The notes: a model not told the origin generated them from the letters alone. A stretch of 64,000 nt of DNA from Candidatus Paralachnospira caecorum (GCA_904379015.1 CAJFHG010000004.1:1-64000); one strand, 5' to 3'. Positions 34,611 through 42,792 are shown, numbered from the stretch's first letter. Numbers and translations: made by a program.

Positions 34611-34662
34611 ACGCAAATGACCGCAGGACCGGAATCTCTCCCGGCTCTGCGGTTCTTTTTGC
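34611..34662 (+). terminator. Terminator of the FakA-C-like gene
   Basis: ACCGCAG/CTGCGGT and CCGG/CCGG form the core stem, followed by TCTTTTTGCGT. The flanking ACGCAAA and TTTTGCGT extend the pairing across the T-run. Confidence 0.75.
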
Positions 34663-34692
34663 GTGCTTCTGTATTCTTTTTTCCGTTTCCGA

Positions 34693-35247
34693 CTACTCAG
34701 CGTCTACCAGGGCGATGCCGTAATCGATATAAGCGCTGTACTGTACGCCCTTCTGGATGGCCAGATTGCTGTCTTCTCCCTCATACTGAGGATAATCCTG
34801 GGAGCAGGGATACATCTCATAATTCATGGTGCCGTCCTCTGTGAAGGAAGCCAGCTCCATTCCCTTGATCTGCTTTTCCAGAGCGCCGCTCTTGAATTCG
34901 CCTTCTGTACCTTTGATCATCAGTGTCATGGTATAATCCTTGCCGGTCTCCTCATTGGTTCCGGTCATATACAGTCTTCCGTAAACACCATTGCCTCTCT
35001 CAAGAGTAACAGAAATCTTCTTTCCATCGGGAATATACTTCACATCACTTGCTGTAACCGGCACCTGAGTATGCTCTGTCGCGCTCAGCGCCACTGTCTC
35101 CGGCACCGTAACGGTATAAACCGGATCATTGGGTACAAACAGAGTGATATCTGTATGTCCGGATGTGGTATTCGCCGCGAATACGGGCGTTACGCACATC
35201 AGTCCTGCCATAAGTCCTGCTGCCACTGTCATAATCCCTTTTTTCAT
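34693..35247 (-). CDS. Secreted beta-rich surface protein (paralogue of the protein at 36264-36764)
   Basis: A 184-residue exported protein. The signal peptide is about residues 1-24, with cleavage after TPVFA. The mature part has DITLFVPNDPVYTVTVPETV, ASDVK, DGKKISVTLERG, SFTEDGTMNYEMYP and YSAYIDYGIALVDAE. The same elements occur in the same order in the 166-residue protein encoded first in this operon, so the two are paralogues, probably immunoglobulin-like or pilin-like beta sandwiches. No anchor of its own. AGGAGGAAATCATC precedes the ATG. Last gene of the four-gene operon. Family not recognised. Confidence 0.78.
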   Translation of the reverse strand: MKKGIMTVAAGLMAGLMCVTPVFAANTTSGHTDITLFVPNDPVYTVTVPETVALSATEHTQVPVTASDVKYIPDGKKISVTLERGNGVYGRLYMTGTNEETGKDYTMTLMIKGTEGEFKSGALEKQIKGMELASFTEDGTMNYEMYPCSQDYPQYEGEDSNLAIQKGVQYSAYIDYGIALVDAE

Positions 35248-35288
35248 GATGATTTCCTCCTATCAGTCTGTTATACTTGACAGTTATA

Positions 35289-35804
35289 TTATTCAACCAC
35301 ATGCAGATCCGCTGTCACATCCGCGCCATTCATGCGGGTATTGTTCCCGTCCATGGAATAGGTCGCAATATTGAGATGGATCTCATATTCTCCGGCCTCA
35401 AGCGGCTCCGATACTTCAAATTCCGTAATCGCTTTTCCCGGCTCTATGTAATCAGATTCATAGACAGGCGTCTCGCTGTCATCAATGGTGATGGAATACT
35501 GGAAATAACAGTTATTGCCCTCCGGATTCGCCAGTGTGATCTGCCATGTGGACGCTCCTGCCGGAACTGTAATGGATCCATATCCGGGAATTTTGATCCC
35601 CGACTGTCCTCCGGAAAGATCTTCCAGATCCTGGTTCCACTCTGACGCGTTATCGTCCAGAACGACACCGTTTGCATTATCATTGCCTGTACTCCTTGAC
35701 TGTCCCATGCGGTACGCGATCAGAACAGCCGCCGCTGCCGCGATCAGCACCACAATTATGATGATGGCGATGATCAGTCTCTTTTTCCTATCTTTTTTCT
35801 GCAT
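35289..35804 (-). CDS. Signal-anchored extracytoplasmic beta-domain protein
   Basis: A 171-residue protein with a basic N-terminus, one TM helix (IIAIIIIVVLIAAAAAVLIA) and an extracytoplasmic domain. The domain has GYGSITVPAGASTWQITLAN, CYFQYSITIDD and LEAGEYEIHLNIATYSM, all short alternating strands like an Ig/CARDB-type sandwich. It is encoded between the sorting-signal protein and the last paralogue. The start is ambiguous: ATG at 35804 is used here, and GTG at 35819 is also in frame behind TTAAGGAA. Function unknown; it may be the membrane-proximal partner of the secreted proteins. Confidence 0.7.
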   Translation of the reverse strand: MQKKDRKKRLIIAIIIIVVLIAAAAAVLIAYRMGQSRSTGNDNANGVVLDDNASEWNQDLEDLSGGQSGIKIPGYGSITVPAGASTWQITLANPEGNNCYFQYSITIDDSETPVYESDYIEPGKAITEFEVSEPLEAGEYEIHLNIATYSMDGNNTRMNGADVTADLHVVE

Positions 35805-35872
35805 ATGATTCTGCTGCACTTCCTTAAACTTTTTTGTTAACCTTGATTTTAATCTTGATTCTGCTGCTGTTT

Positions 35873-36277
35873 TCAGCTGTCTTGACTGTCATGTTTCTTT
35901 CTGGCCTTTTCGGACATGAGGACAAGGATCACGCCTCCGGCGCACACAGCGGCCGCTGCCGGCACCGCCGCGTTCATCAGATCACCGGTAAACACGCTTC
36001 CTCCCGTCCCTGATCTGCTTCCGGAACCATTCTCAGATCCCGACCCGCCTCCGGGATTTCCGGAATCGCTCCCGGATCCTGAAGGCTTTGTCTCTGTCTC
36101 CGGTTCCTGATCCGTCTCAGGCTCCGTTTCTGTCTCCGGAACGGAAGTCGGTTCCTCTTCCTCCGGCACATACAGAGAAATCTCTGTCCGCTGCCCCGCA
36201 TGCGCTGTCATGCCGAGGATCAGCGCTGAAAGAACAGCCAGAAAAAACAGGCGTCCGGCTTTTTTACTGAACTTCAA
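35873..36277 (-). CDS. Secreted linker protein with sorting-signal-like C-terminus
   Basis: A 134-residue protein with a signal peptide (about 1-27, cleavage near TAHAG) and RTEISLYVPEE, echoing the DITLFVP strand of its neighbours. A Pro/Glu/Thr then Gly/Ser-rich linker (about 38-95) follows. The C-terminus has a VFTGD motif, a hydrophobic helix (about 102-122) and basic KARKK, resembling a degenerate cell-wall sorting signal. The start is TTG at 36277, 14 bases inside the end of the upstream gene, with only a weak GGAAG, so it probably depends on coupled translation. Confidence 0.68.
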   Translation of the reverse strand: MKFSKKAGRLFFLAVLSALILGMTAHAGQRTEISLYVPEEEEPTSVPETETEPETDQEPETETKPSGSGSDSGNPGGGSGSENGSGSRSGTGGSVFTGDLMNAAVPAAAAVCAGGVILVLMSEKARKKHDSQDS

Positions 36278-36764
36278 TGCCGAATGTGATGCTTCCGGTA
36301 TACTCTACGCCATACTCGTAACGTCCAGCGATTACGGGCTTGATCTGATACTGCTTTGTTCCGTCCTCAGTAAAGGAAACAACTTCCTTGCCTACGCCGA
36401 CAGCGCCTGTGGACGCGTTGGTCTCAATGGTCTCGCCGGCTTCATTGATGATCTGGTAACGGATAGACGTGCTGGGCGAGGTATCTGCTTCCAGTACCAT
36501 CTGATCATTGTAGGCGCTGGTTCCCGCGATCGTCACGGAAATCTTCTGGCCATCGGAAAGGTTCTTCACATCAGAAGCGACCACATCAACTGTGGTTCCC
36601 TCATTTCCCATGGTTACGGTCTGGGGAATCGTAACGGTGTACTCCGGCTCCGCGGTTAAAACAACTGTAATGTCCTGTCCTGCCTCCTCTGCCATGGATA
36701 CCATGGGAAACGCAAGGCATGTCACTGCCGCCATCACTGCCGCGATCATTTTTCTTCTCATCAT
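36264..36764 (-). CDS. Secreted beta-rich surface protein, first gene of the operon
   Basis: A 166-residue exported protein. The signal peptide is about residues 1-25, cleavage near VSMAE. The mature domain has DITVVLTAEPEYTVTIPQTV, VVASDVKNLSDGQKISVTIAG, VVSFTEDGTKQYQIKP and YGVEYTGSITFGIEVQ. Domain order and motifs match the 184-residue protein at the other end of the operon. It has no Cys, no anchor and no catalytic motif, as expected for a structural or adhesive surface protein. AGGAGG precedes ATG-ATG. Not recognised as a named family. Confidence 0.78.
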   Translation of the reverse strand: MMRRKMIAAVMAAVTCLAFPMVSMAEEAGQDITVVLTAEPEYTVTIPQTVTMGNEGTTVDVVASDVKNLSDGQKISVTIAGTSAYNDQMVLEADTSPSTSIRYQIINEAGETIETNASTGAVGVGKEVVSFTEDGTKQYQIKPVIAGRYEYGVEYTGSITFGIEVQ

Positions 36765-36895
36765 TTTTTCCTCCTAACAATTCAGGTTTTCCTGCTGTTG
36801 AGCTGTTTTTATCATAAACAACTCTGTTCTTTTCTTCTCCCATGAAATGGTAAATTTTCTGTAAAGCAAACCCAAAAAATAAACAAAAATTTTGC

Positions 36896-36924
36896 TTTAT
36901 TTTTAATTTCCATGGCCTTATAAT
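36896..36924 (+). promoter_or_regulatory. Candidate promoter of the PTS EIIC gene
   Basis: Weak -35 TTTATT (36896-36901), 17-base spacer, TATAAT (36919-36924), 45 bases before the ATG. It lies in the very AT-rich 200-base divergent region shared with the surface-protein operon. Confidence 0.5.
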
Positions 36925-36968
36925 AGCTATGGTTTACAGCTGCTTATTCTATTTTGGAGGCATTCACA

Positions 36969-38120
36969 ATGAAGACAAAATCAGAAAAAAACCGTTTCAA
37001 AACAGTTCTGGACAAGGCTGTGGACACCATGTCCGCTATTTTTGTACCTGTCCTTCCTGTTATTACCGCGGCCGGAATCCTGAAAGCCCTGATCCTGCTG
37101 CTGGCCGCCCTGAATCTTCTGTCAGAGGACAGCAGTACCTATTATGTCCTGTCCTTTGTATCGGACGCCGGCTTTTATTTTCTGCCCATCCTGCTTACTT
37201 ACTCCACGGCAAAACATTTCGGCGGGAACCCTTATCTGGCCGCGTTTCTCTGCGCCTTCCTGTTCCATCCGGATTTCACCTCGGTTGTGGACCAGGGCGG
37301 AAGCCTGTCGCTCCTTTTCCTTTCCATTCCCATGAAATCCTACCATTCCGCTGTAATCCCGGCCGTGATCATCGGATGGTCCGAATCCGTCCTTGAGAAA
37401 TTTTTCCGAAAACATATACCGGATATCATCTCCTTTTTCGCGGTGCCCCTGCTCACCACACTGATCATGGCTCCGCTGATTCTTCTGGCCCTGGGACCTG
37501 TGGGGATCATCGCCGGCGACGCGTTATGCACTTTTATGGATTTTATGCACAATAAGATCGGATGGCCGGCCATCGCCCTTCTCGCGGGACTCTGCCCGCT
37601 CATCGTATCGGCGGGCGCCAGCCTCTGCTTCCTGCCTCTGTCGCTGGCCGCCCTGGAAAGCCTGGGCTTCGACTCCTTTACCCGCCCCTCCTTCCTGGCC
37701 GCCAACGTAGCCATCGGCGCGGCCGCCCTGGCCGTTTCCCTGAAATCAAAAATACGCAATAATAAAAGCCTGGCTCTCCAGACTTCTATCATTGCGTATA
37801 TGGGAGTGACAGAACCTTCCCTGTACGGTGTTCTGATCCCTCTGAAACGGCCGCTCCTCACTGCCATGGCCGGAGCCGCCGCAGGCGGCGCCTTTGCCGG
37901 ACTCACAGGAGTCAAGGCAGTGGCCTATGCCTCGCCGAGCCTCATCACCCTGCCGGTTTTCCTGAGCGATACCTTTGTCTACGCGGTGCTGACCGTGGTG
38001 GTTTCATCGGCAGTCTCCTTCCTCCTCACCTGGTTTTTCGGCTTTGAGGACCTTCCGCTCCATGGAACCCATGACGGGACCGGCCCGTCCGACACTTCTG
38101 ATGCAGCTGAGGAACGGTGA
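36969..38120 (+). CDS. Orphan PTS EIIC transporter subunit
   Basis: A 383-residue membrane protein with about ten TM segments, starting with FKTVLDKAVDTMSAIFVPVLP as in glucose/beta-glucoside-type EIIC proteins. The substrate-site motif GVTEPSLYG matches the G-I/V-T-E-P-x-x-Y/F-G of the family. EIIC forms the sugar channel and needs EIIB and EIIA to phosphorylate; neither is fused or adjacent. ATG at 36969 behind TTGGAGG is preferred to an in-frame TTG at 36954. It may use a B/A pair encoded elsewhere or act without phosphorylation. Confidence 0.85.
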   Translation: MKTKSEKNRFKTVLDKAVDTMSAIFVPVLPVITAAGILKALILLLAALNLLSEDSSTYYVLSFVSDAGFYFLPILLTYSTAKHFGGNPYLAAFLCAFLFHPDFTSVVDQGGSLSLLFLSIPMKSYHSAVIPAVIIGWSESVLEKFFRKHIPDIISFFAVPLLTTLIMAPLILLALGPVGIIAGDALCTFMDFMHNKIGWPAIALLAGLCPLIVSAGASLCFLPLSLAALESLGFDSFTRPSFLAANVAIGAAALAVSLKSKIRNNKSLALQTSIIAYMGVTEPSLYGVLIPLKRPLLTAMAGAAAGGAFAGLTGVKAVAYASPSLITLPVFLSDTFVYAVLTVVVSSAVSFLLTWFFGFEDLPLHGTHDGTGPSDTSDAAEER

Positions 38121-38132
38121 ACCCCCGCGGGA

Positions 38133-39326
38133 TCACTGCTCCTTTCCTTTCCTGTCCGCATAATCCACAATAAAGGCGATCGCCTGATCTCCCGTGATAT
38201 TGCAGGCCGTGCCGAAGCTGTCCTGGGAAAAATGCAGGGAAATGATCAGCTGGGACATGGATTCTGTAAATCCCAGCATGGATGTGATCAGTCCCAGCGC
38301 CGCCATGACTCCGCCTCCGGGCACACCGGGGGCCGCCACCATGGTGACACCGAGCATGAAAATAAAAGGCGTGAACATGGCCAGAGTCGGCTCCATCCCG
38401 CTGGCCATCATGATCCCCATGGACCCGAGCACCAGGCAGATCGTGTCGCCCGCCAGATGGATCGTCGCGCAGAGAGGGATCACAAAATCCGCGATCTCTC
38501 CTGTCACGCCATTCTTTTTCGTGCTTTCCAGGTTTACGGGAATCGTGGAGGCCGACGACTGGGTACCGAGAGCCGTAAAATACGCCGGCGCCACATTTTT
38601 CAGATTTTTGAATTTATTCTCTCTGCAGACCACAGACGCCACCAGAAACTGGAACAGAATATACAGCCACTGGAAGATCAGAATCATCACAAACAGCTTG
38701 ACAAACATCTGGATCGTCTGCACCAGCTCTCCCTCCGCGGCGATCTTGCAGAAAAGCCCCGCGATATAAAACGGAATCAGCGGAATGATTACCTTATTTA
38801 ATGTTTTGGTGACAATCTCCTGAAGATCCTTCACAACCTGCAGAAGCGCCGTGCTTTTGCTGTTGGCCATTCCGAGCCCCAGCAGAAAGGCCAGGATCAG
38901 CGCGGTCATCACGCCGAATACAGGCTCTGCCTCTATGGTAAACAGGGTCTCATAGGAATTGGAGGCTGCCTGCGTGCCACTGATCTCCCGGATCAGAGAC
39001 GGAAGAAGCGCCTTGCCCGCGAAAAATGAAGCGAATCCGGCAATGATCGTGGACACATAGGCCAGGATCAGCGTGATGGCAAAAAGCCTGTTCGCTTTTT
39101 TCCCGAGATCTGCCAGCCCCGCCGCCACAAATGACACGATCAGAAGCGGGATGATAAAATTTAAAAATGTACTGAACAGGGAGGTGAACGTCACACATGC
39201 CCTCACAAATCCCGTGAACACCGGCGAATCCTGGATTCCAAACAACGGCCCCAGCGAGCCCAGGATAATGCCCGCGGCAATTCCCATCAAAAGTCTGACC
39301 AAAAGGCCCAGCTTATGCTTCTTCAA
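38133..39326 (-). CDS. Dicarboxylate/amino acid:cation symporter (DAACS family)
   Basis: A 397-residue secondary transporter with about eight TM helices and two re-entrant loops. The HP1-type Ser-rich motif is GTQSSASTIPVNLES, and the TM8 signature is NITGDQAIAFIVDYADR. HP2 is in MVAAPGVPGGGVMAALGLI. Members import glutamate, aspartate, serine/threonine or C4-dicarboxylates with Na+ or H+; the substrate is not decidable. The best start is TTG at 39326, with AGGAGG seven bases upstream, although the frame is open to 39383. Confidence 0.9.
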   Translation of the reverse strand: MKKHKLGLLVRLLMGIAAGIILGSLGPLFGIQDSPVFTGFVRACVTFTSLFSTFLNFIIPLLIVSFVAAGLADLGKKANRLFAITLILAYVSTIIAGFASFFAGKALLPSLIREISGTQAASNSYETLFTIEAEPVFGVMTALILAFLLGLGMANSKSTALLQVVKDLQEIVTKTLNKVIIPLIPFYIAGLFCKIAAEGELVQTIQMFVKLFVMILIFQWLYILFQFLVASVVCRENKFKNLKNVAPAYFTALGTQSSASTIPVNLESTKKNGVTGEIADFVIPLCATIHLAGDTICLVLGSMGIMMASGMEPTLAMFTPFIFMLGVTMVAAPGVPGGGVMAALGLITSMLGFTESMSQLIISLHFSQDSFGTACNITGDQAIAFIVDYADRKGKEQ

Positions 39327-39496
39327 AAATATTCCTCCTATCGTGATCAGTCTTTCTGCGGCGTACAGACGTACACCGGACAACAGACTTTATTATACAG
39401 AAAGAGCCTCCGGATGACAAGCTTCCAAAAAATATACGCAATAATATTGGAATTTTACATATTTTACAGAGAATTAACATGGAGCTGATTCTTCGC

Positions 39497-39517
39497 AGAT
39501 TGTATTTTTTACAATCT
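39497..39517. promoter_or_regulatory. Perfect palindrome upstream of the SipW/TasA-type gene
   Basis: AGATTGTA and TACAATCT flank a five-T centre, about 53 bases before the ATG at 39570. A TTGTAT...TAGCAT pair (18-base spacer) overlaps it, so the palindrome may be an operator over the promoter. Confidence 0.5.
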
Positions 39518-39569
39518 CTGTTGTAGCATAAAAACAGATGCAAAAATATGATCTACGGAGGATAATACG

Positions 39570-40586
39570 ATGAAAAAGAAAAAAATCGCCGTTCTTGCCA
39601 GCCTTACGGCTGTCGCTGTCTGCGCCGCGTCCATGGGCTATGCCCTGTGGTCCACATCCATTTCAGGCAGCGGAAATGTGACCGCTTCCGGAAACTGGGA
39701 TGTAAACGCCGTGAGCGCCGGATTCCGCACAAGCTCTTCCGGAGCTGAGATCACCCCTCTTTCTGTGGAACCGGAAGGCGGCTATAAATTTGAGAGCGTG
39801 AGCAACAACAGCCTGTACTTCGACCTGTACGTAAGAGACAATTCCAAAGAACTGGGCGAAGTCAGCGATGTGCCGCTGGATGAGGAGGACAACTTCTACC
39901 TGGTGGACGGCAGCAAATATTCCTGGAATGATGTCAATGCCACGACCTCCTATGAAGAGCTGGACGTGATCAAGAATGACGCGACCTCTGTCAAGCTTTC
40001 CGATTATATGTACAAATATTACGACAACGGAGACGACGCTCCCGATGGCCTGACCACTGCCGCCTACTTCAAGAACCTGTTCTATGAGGATCTGACAGAA
40101 CTGATCAAAGAGCTGCATCCGGATACTTATATGAACTACTATTTCGCGGATTTCACCCGCACCAACAGATATCAGCCCTATTTCCCCACACTGAACACAC
40201 TGATGGCGGAAATGTCTGATCCGGCCCAGGCGGACTACACGGTAACAGACGAGGCCATTACATACGCGAATGTCACCTTCTCTATCCCCGGCGCGTGGGC
40301 TGAGTATTCTCTGACTGTGACCAATGAAGGAACTGCCGACGCGAACCTGGATGACATTGTGTTTGATTTTGAATCGGAAAACAGCGCCCAGCTTGAGGTC
40401 GACCTGCCTGAACTGACCAATGAGGTTCTCGCTCCCGGTGAAAGCTGCACGCTCACAGCGGTTGTAAAAGCAGTTGACGACGGTTCCGACACCCTCAATG
40501 CCGAAGGACGTCTCACCATCACTCTGCCTTATGAGCAGGATATTGTGGAAGAGGCTCCCTCAGCTTCTCACCAGCACGCACAGTAA
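39570..40586 (+). CDS. SipW-dependent-type signal peptide protein (TasA/camelysin-like)
   Basis: A 338-residue exported protein. The N-terminus KKIAVLASLTAVAVCAASMG followed by YALWSTSISGSGNV is the SipW-type signal and first strand seen in TasA and camelysin. The mature part is acidic and Thr/Asp-rich, with a helical insert (about 130-210). A C-terminal beta-sandwich half follows: FSIPGAWAEYSLTVTNEGTA, NEVLAPGESCTLTAVVKAV and GRLTITLPYEQ. TasA-like proteins form extracellular fibres in Bacillus biofilms. No sipW signal peptidase or tapA is present in the window. CGGAGGATAATACG precedes the ATG. Confidence 0.8.
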   Translation: MKKKKIAVLASLTAVAVCAASMGYALWSTSISGSGNVTASGNWDVNAVSAGFRTSSSGAEITPLSVEPEGGYKFESVSNNSLYFDLYVRDNSKELGEVSDVPLDEEDNFYLVDGSKYSWNDVNATTSYEELDVIKNDATSVKLSDYMYKYYDNGDDAPDGLTTAAYFKNLFYEDLTELIKELHPDTYMNYYFADFTRTNRYQPYFPTLNTLMAEMSDPAQADYTVTDEAITYANVTFSIPGAWAEYSLTVTNEGTADANLDDIVFDFESENSAQLEVDLPELTNEVLAPGESCTLTAVVKAVDDGSDTLNAEGRLTITLPYEQDIVEEAPSASHQHAQ

Positions 40587-40616
40587 ACTCCTGTGAAATT
40601 GCACAGAATTTAGCAC

Positions 40617-40645
40617 TTGAAATTCCGGTAGCCATGTATTACAAT
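40617..40645 (+). promoter_or_regulatory. Promoter of the ferredoxin gene
   Basis: TTGAAA (40617-40622), 17-base spacer, TACAAT (40640-40645), 44 bases upstream of the start codon. Confidence 0.65.
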
Positions 40646-40689
40646 TCACATAAGCAATAATATTTCTATCATAAAAGGAGGTTGTTATC

Positions 40690-40860
40690 ATGGCACATGT
40701 AATTTCTGATGAATGTGTAGCATGCGGTACCTGCGCTGATGAATGTCCCGTTTCCGCTATCTCTGAGGGTGACGGCAAGTACGAAATCAACGCTGATGAA
40801 TGTGTAGACTGCGGTTCCTGCGCGGCTGTATGTCCGACAGGCGCTATCTCCGCTGAATAA
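40690..40860 (+). CDS. 2[4Fe-4S] ferredoxin
   Basis: A 56-residue clostridial-type ferredoxin. Cluster motifs are Cys9/12/15 with Cys19 (CVACGTCADECP) and Cys38/41/44 with Cys48 (CVDCGSCAAVCP), arranged as two pseudo-symmetric halves. It is a soluble low-potential electron carrier for pyruvate:ferredoxin oxidoreductase, hydrogenase and related enzymes. AAAGGAGGTTGTTATC precedes the ATG, and a strong promoter and terminator make it a monocistronic, probably highly expressed gene. Confidence 0.97.
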   Translation: MAHVISDECVACGTCADECPVSAISEGDGKYEINADECVDCGSCAAVCPTGAISAE

Positions 40861-40888
40861 TCACATAAATCAATTGTACGCGTACATA

Positions 40889-40923
40889 AAACCCGGCCGG
40901 CATCTGACCCGGCCGGGTTTTTG
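40889..40923 (+). terminator. Strong terminator of the ferredoxin gene
   Basis: AAACCCGGCC pairs with GGCCGGGTTT; the stem is continuous with a T-run after 40918. It begins 28 bases past the ferredoxin stop. Confidence 0.85.
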
Positions 40924-41017
40924 GCTTTCAGGCAGGGAAACAGCCGCCGTTTTGGCGGACCGCTGAATAGCCGCCTGCCGACCGGCATAAAATACTGGAT
41001 AAAAACAGGAGGTCAAG

Positions 41018-42010
41018 ATGATGAAAATTTTATTCTATGACACAAAAACCTATGACAAAGATACCTTTGACCAGCAGCTGCCGGCTTTTTCCGGCATTTC
41101 TGTTGATTATTTAAAAGCCGACTTAACGCCCAAGACCGCTGCCCTGGCAAAAGGCTATGATGCTGTCTGCGCCTTCGTCAGCTCTGATCTGGGCAGCGAG
41201 TCCCTGGATGTCCTCCACGCCTGCGGCGTCAGACTGATCCTGATGCGCTGCGCCGGCTTCAACAATGTCGATCTGGAAACTGCCGGAAAGCACGGCATGA
41301 CCGTCCTGCGCGTTCCCGGATATTCTCCCGAGGCTGTCGCGGAGCATGCCATGGCGCTCGCCCTCGCCGTGAACCGTCATCTTCACAAAGCCTATATCAA
41401 AGTCCGTGAAAACAATTTCAGCCTCATGGGCCTTATGGGATACAATTTCCATCAGAAAACGGCCGGCATCATCGGCACCGGAAAAATCGGCGCCGCTATG
41501 GCCAGGATCTGCCATGGCTTCGGCATGAAGGTGATCGCCTACGACATCTATCAGAATCCTTCCCTGGATTTTGTAACCTATGTCAGCCTGGACGAGCTCC
41601 TGTCCCAGAGCGATCTGATCTCCCTCCACTGCCCTCTGACAGATGACAACTATCATCTGATCAACAAGGACACCATTGCCAGGATGAAGGACGGCGTGAT
41701 CCTGATCAATACCTCCCGGGGCGGCCTGATCAAAACAGACGATCTGATCCTCGGCATCCGCGCCCACAAATTCTTCGGCGTAGGTCTGGACGTATATGAA
41801 GAGGAAACGAGAAATGTATTTGAAGACCGTTCCGATGAGATCCTGGAGCATTCCACCACGGCCCGTCTTCTTTCCTTCCCCAATGTGATCATCACCTCAC
41901 ACCAGGGATTCTTCACGGAAGAAGCGCTGGAGGCCATCGCGGCCACCACGCTTTCCAACGCGGCCGCCTTTGAAAAAGGCGAGATCAATACCGCCAATCA
42001 GGTCAAATAA
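41018..42010 (+). CDS. D-2-hydroxyacid dehydrogenase (D-lactate dehydrogenase-like)
   Basis: A 330-residue NAD-dependent dehydrogenase. The Rossmann motif GIIGTGKIGAAMARICHGFG (about 150-169) binds NAD. The catalytic set is Arg in LINTSRGGLI, the Glu in GLDVYEEE and His in ITSHQGFFTEEAL. N-terminal features (KILFYDTKTYD, MRCAGFNNVDL) match the D-LDH/LdhA group, which reduces pyruvate to D-lactate. AGGAGGTCAAG lies directly upstream of ATG-ATG. Monocistronic. Confidence 0.92.
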   Translation: MMKILFYDTKTYDKDTFDQQLPAFSGISVDYLKADLTPKTAALAKGYDAVCAFVSSDLGSESLDVLHACGVRLILMRCAGFNNVDLETAGKHGMTVLRVPGYSPEAVAEHAMALALAVNRHLHKAYIKVRENNFSLMGLMGYNFHQKTAGIIGTGKIGAAMARICHGFGMKVIAYDIYQNPSLDFVTYVSLDELLSQSDLISLHCPLTDDNYHLINKDTIARMKDGVILINTSRGGLIKTDDLILGIRAHKFFGVGLDVYEEETRNVFEDRSDEILEHSTTARLLSFPNVIITSHQGFFTEEALEAIAATTLSNAAAFEKGEINTANQVK

Positions 42011-42042
42011 GCGACGGCCTTTCAGCGCCGCCGTCACTTTTT
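42011..42042 (+). terminator. Terminator of the D-2-hydroxyacid dehydrogenase gene
   Basis: GACGGC (42013-42018) and GCCGTC (42030-42035) form the stem; ACTTTTT follows. It overlaps the 3' end of the convergent MerR gene. Confidence 0.62.
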
Positions 42043-42792
42043 CCGCCTGAAGCCAAACCGTTTTTTTCCGGTCTTCCGCTCAGGCACCTTGGTGACGGCG
42101 GCTTCACTTTTCTGTTTCTGCAGCCGCTGGGCGGCCCGTATGGTTTCGTCCAGCTTTCTGTAGCGTTCTTCCTCCCGTTCTTCTCTCTCCCGCATCAGAT
42201 AATTCATCTCTTTTACGACCTTATCCGAAATCCGGCCTCCAACTTCGCTGCTGAAACTCTCATGGTTCCGCCTCAGCGCCTCGGCCAGCACGTCTGTCAT
42301 GATCGCCTGGAACTGCTCCAGCTTCTCCGGAGAGGCGGCAAGGGCGCCATGCCGTTCCTTCTCTTCCACAGAAAGCGCGTTCCGCCCCTCTTCTGTGTTC
42401 GTTCCTTCCGGATCCGGGCTGCCGGATTCCTCCCGGAAGCGCTCTGTCCCGTCCAGTACGGTAAACCGCGGCTCTGTCTCCGAAACCGGCTTGTCCGCCT
42501 CCGCCGTCTCTGTCTCCGTTTCCCGGTCTTCTTCCAATAAAAATCCAGCCTCATCTGCCTTCGGCTCCGCCTGTCCCTCCTGGTTCAGACTGGTCCTGAT
42601 GGCCTTTAGCTGGTATCCAAGTTCCTTTAATTCTTTTATCTTCTGAAACAGCGCCAGCTGCTTCTCCGTGTAATAACGATGTCCCAACTCGTTCCTGGGT
42701 ATCTCAAGCTTCAGCTCTTCCTCCCAATATCGTAACACATGAGCTTCCACATTCAGTTTGCGTGAAGCCTCTGAAATCAGGTAATGGGCCAA
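42034..42792 (-). CDS. MerR-family transcriptional regulator with charged C-terminal extension
   Basis: A 252-residue protein with an N-terminal MerR-type winged HTH (YLISEASRKLNVEAHVLRYW, then LGHRYYTEKQLALFQKIKEL) and a first wing, but no metal-binding Cys. After about residue 70 comes an acidic linker and a charged coiled-coil end (NYLMREREEREEERYRKLDE) with a basic tail. The start is TTG at 42792 behind AAAGGAG. DNA target and ligand unknown. It lies 65 bases past the flavin reductase gene, at the end of the gdpP-rplI-dnaB run. Confidence 0.82.
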   Translation of the reverse strand: MAHYLISEASRKLNVEAHVLRYWEEELKLEIPRNELGHRYYTEKQLALFQKIKELKELGYQLKAIRTSLNQEGQAEPKADEAGFLLEEDRETETETAEADKPVSETEPRFTVLDGTERFREESGSPDPEGTNTEEGRNALSVEEKERHGALAASPEKLEQFQAIMTDVLAEALRRNHESFSSEVGGRISDKVVKEMNYLMREREEREEERYRKLDETIRAAQRLQKQKSEAAVTKVPERKTGKKRFGFRRKK

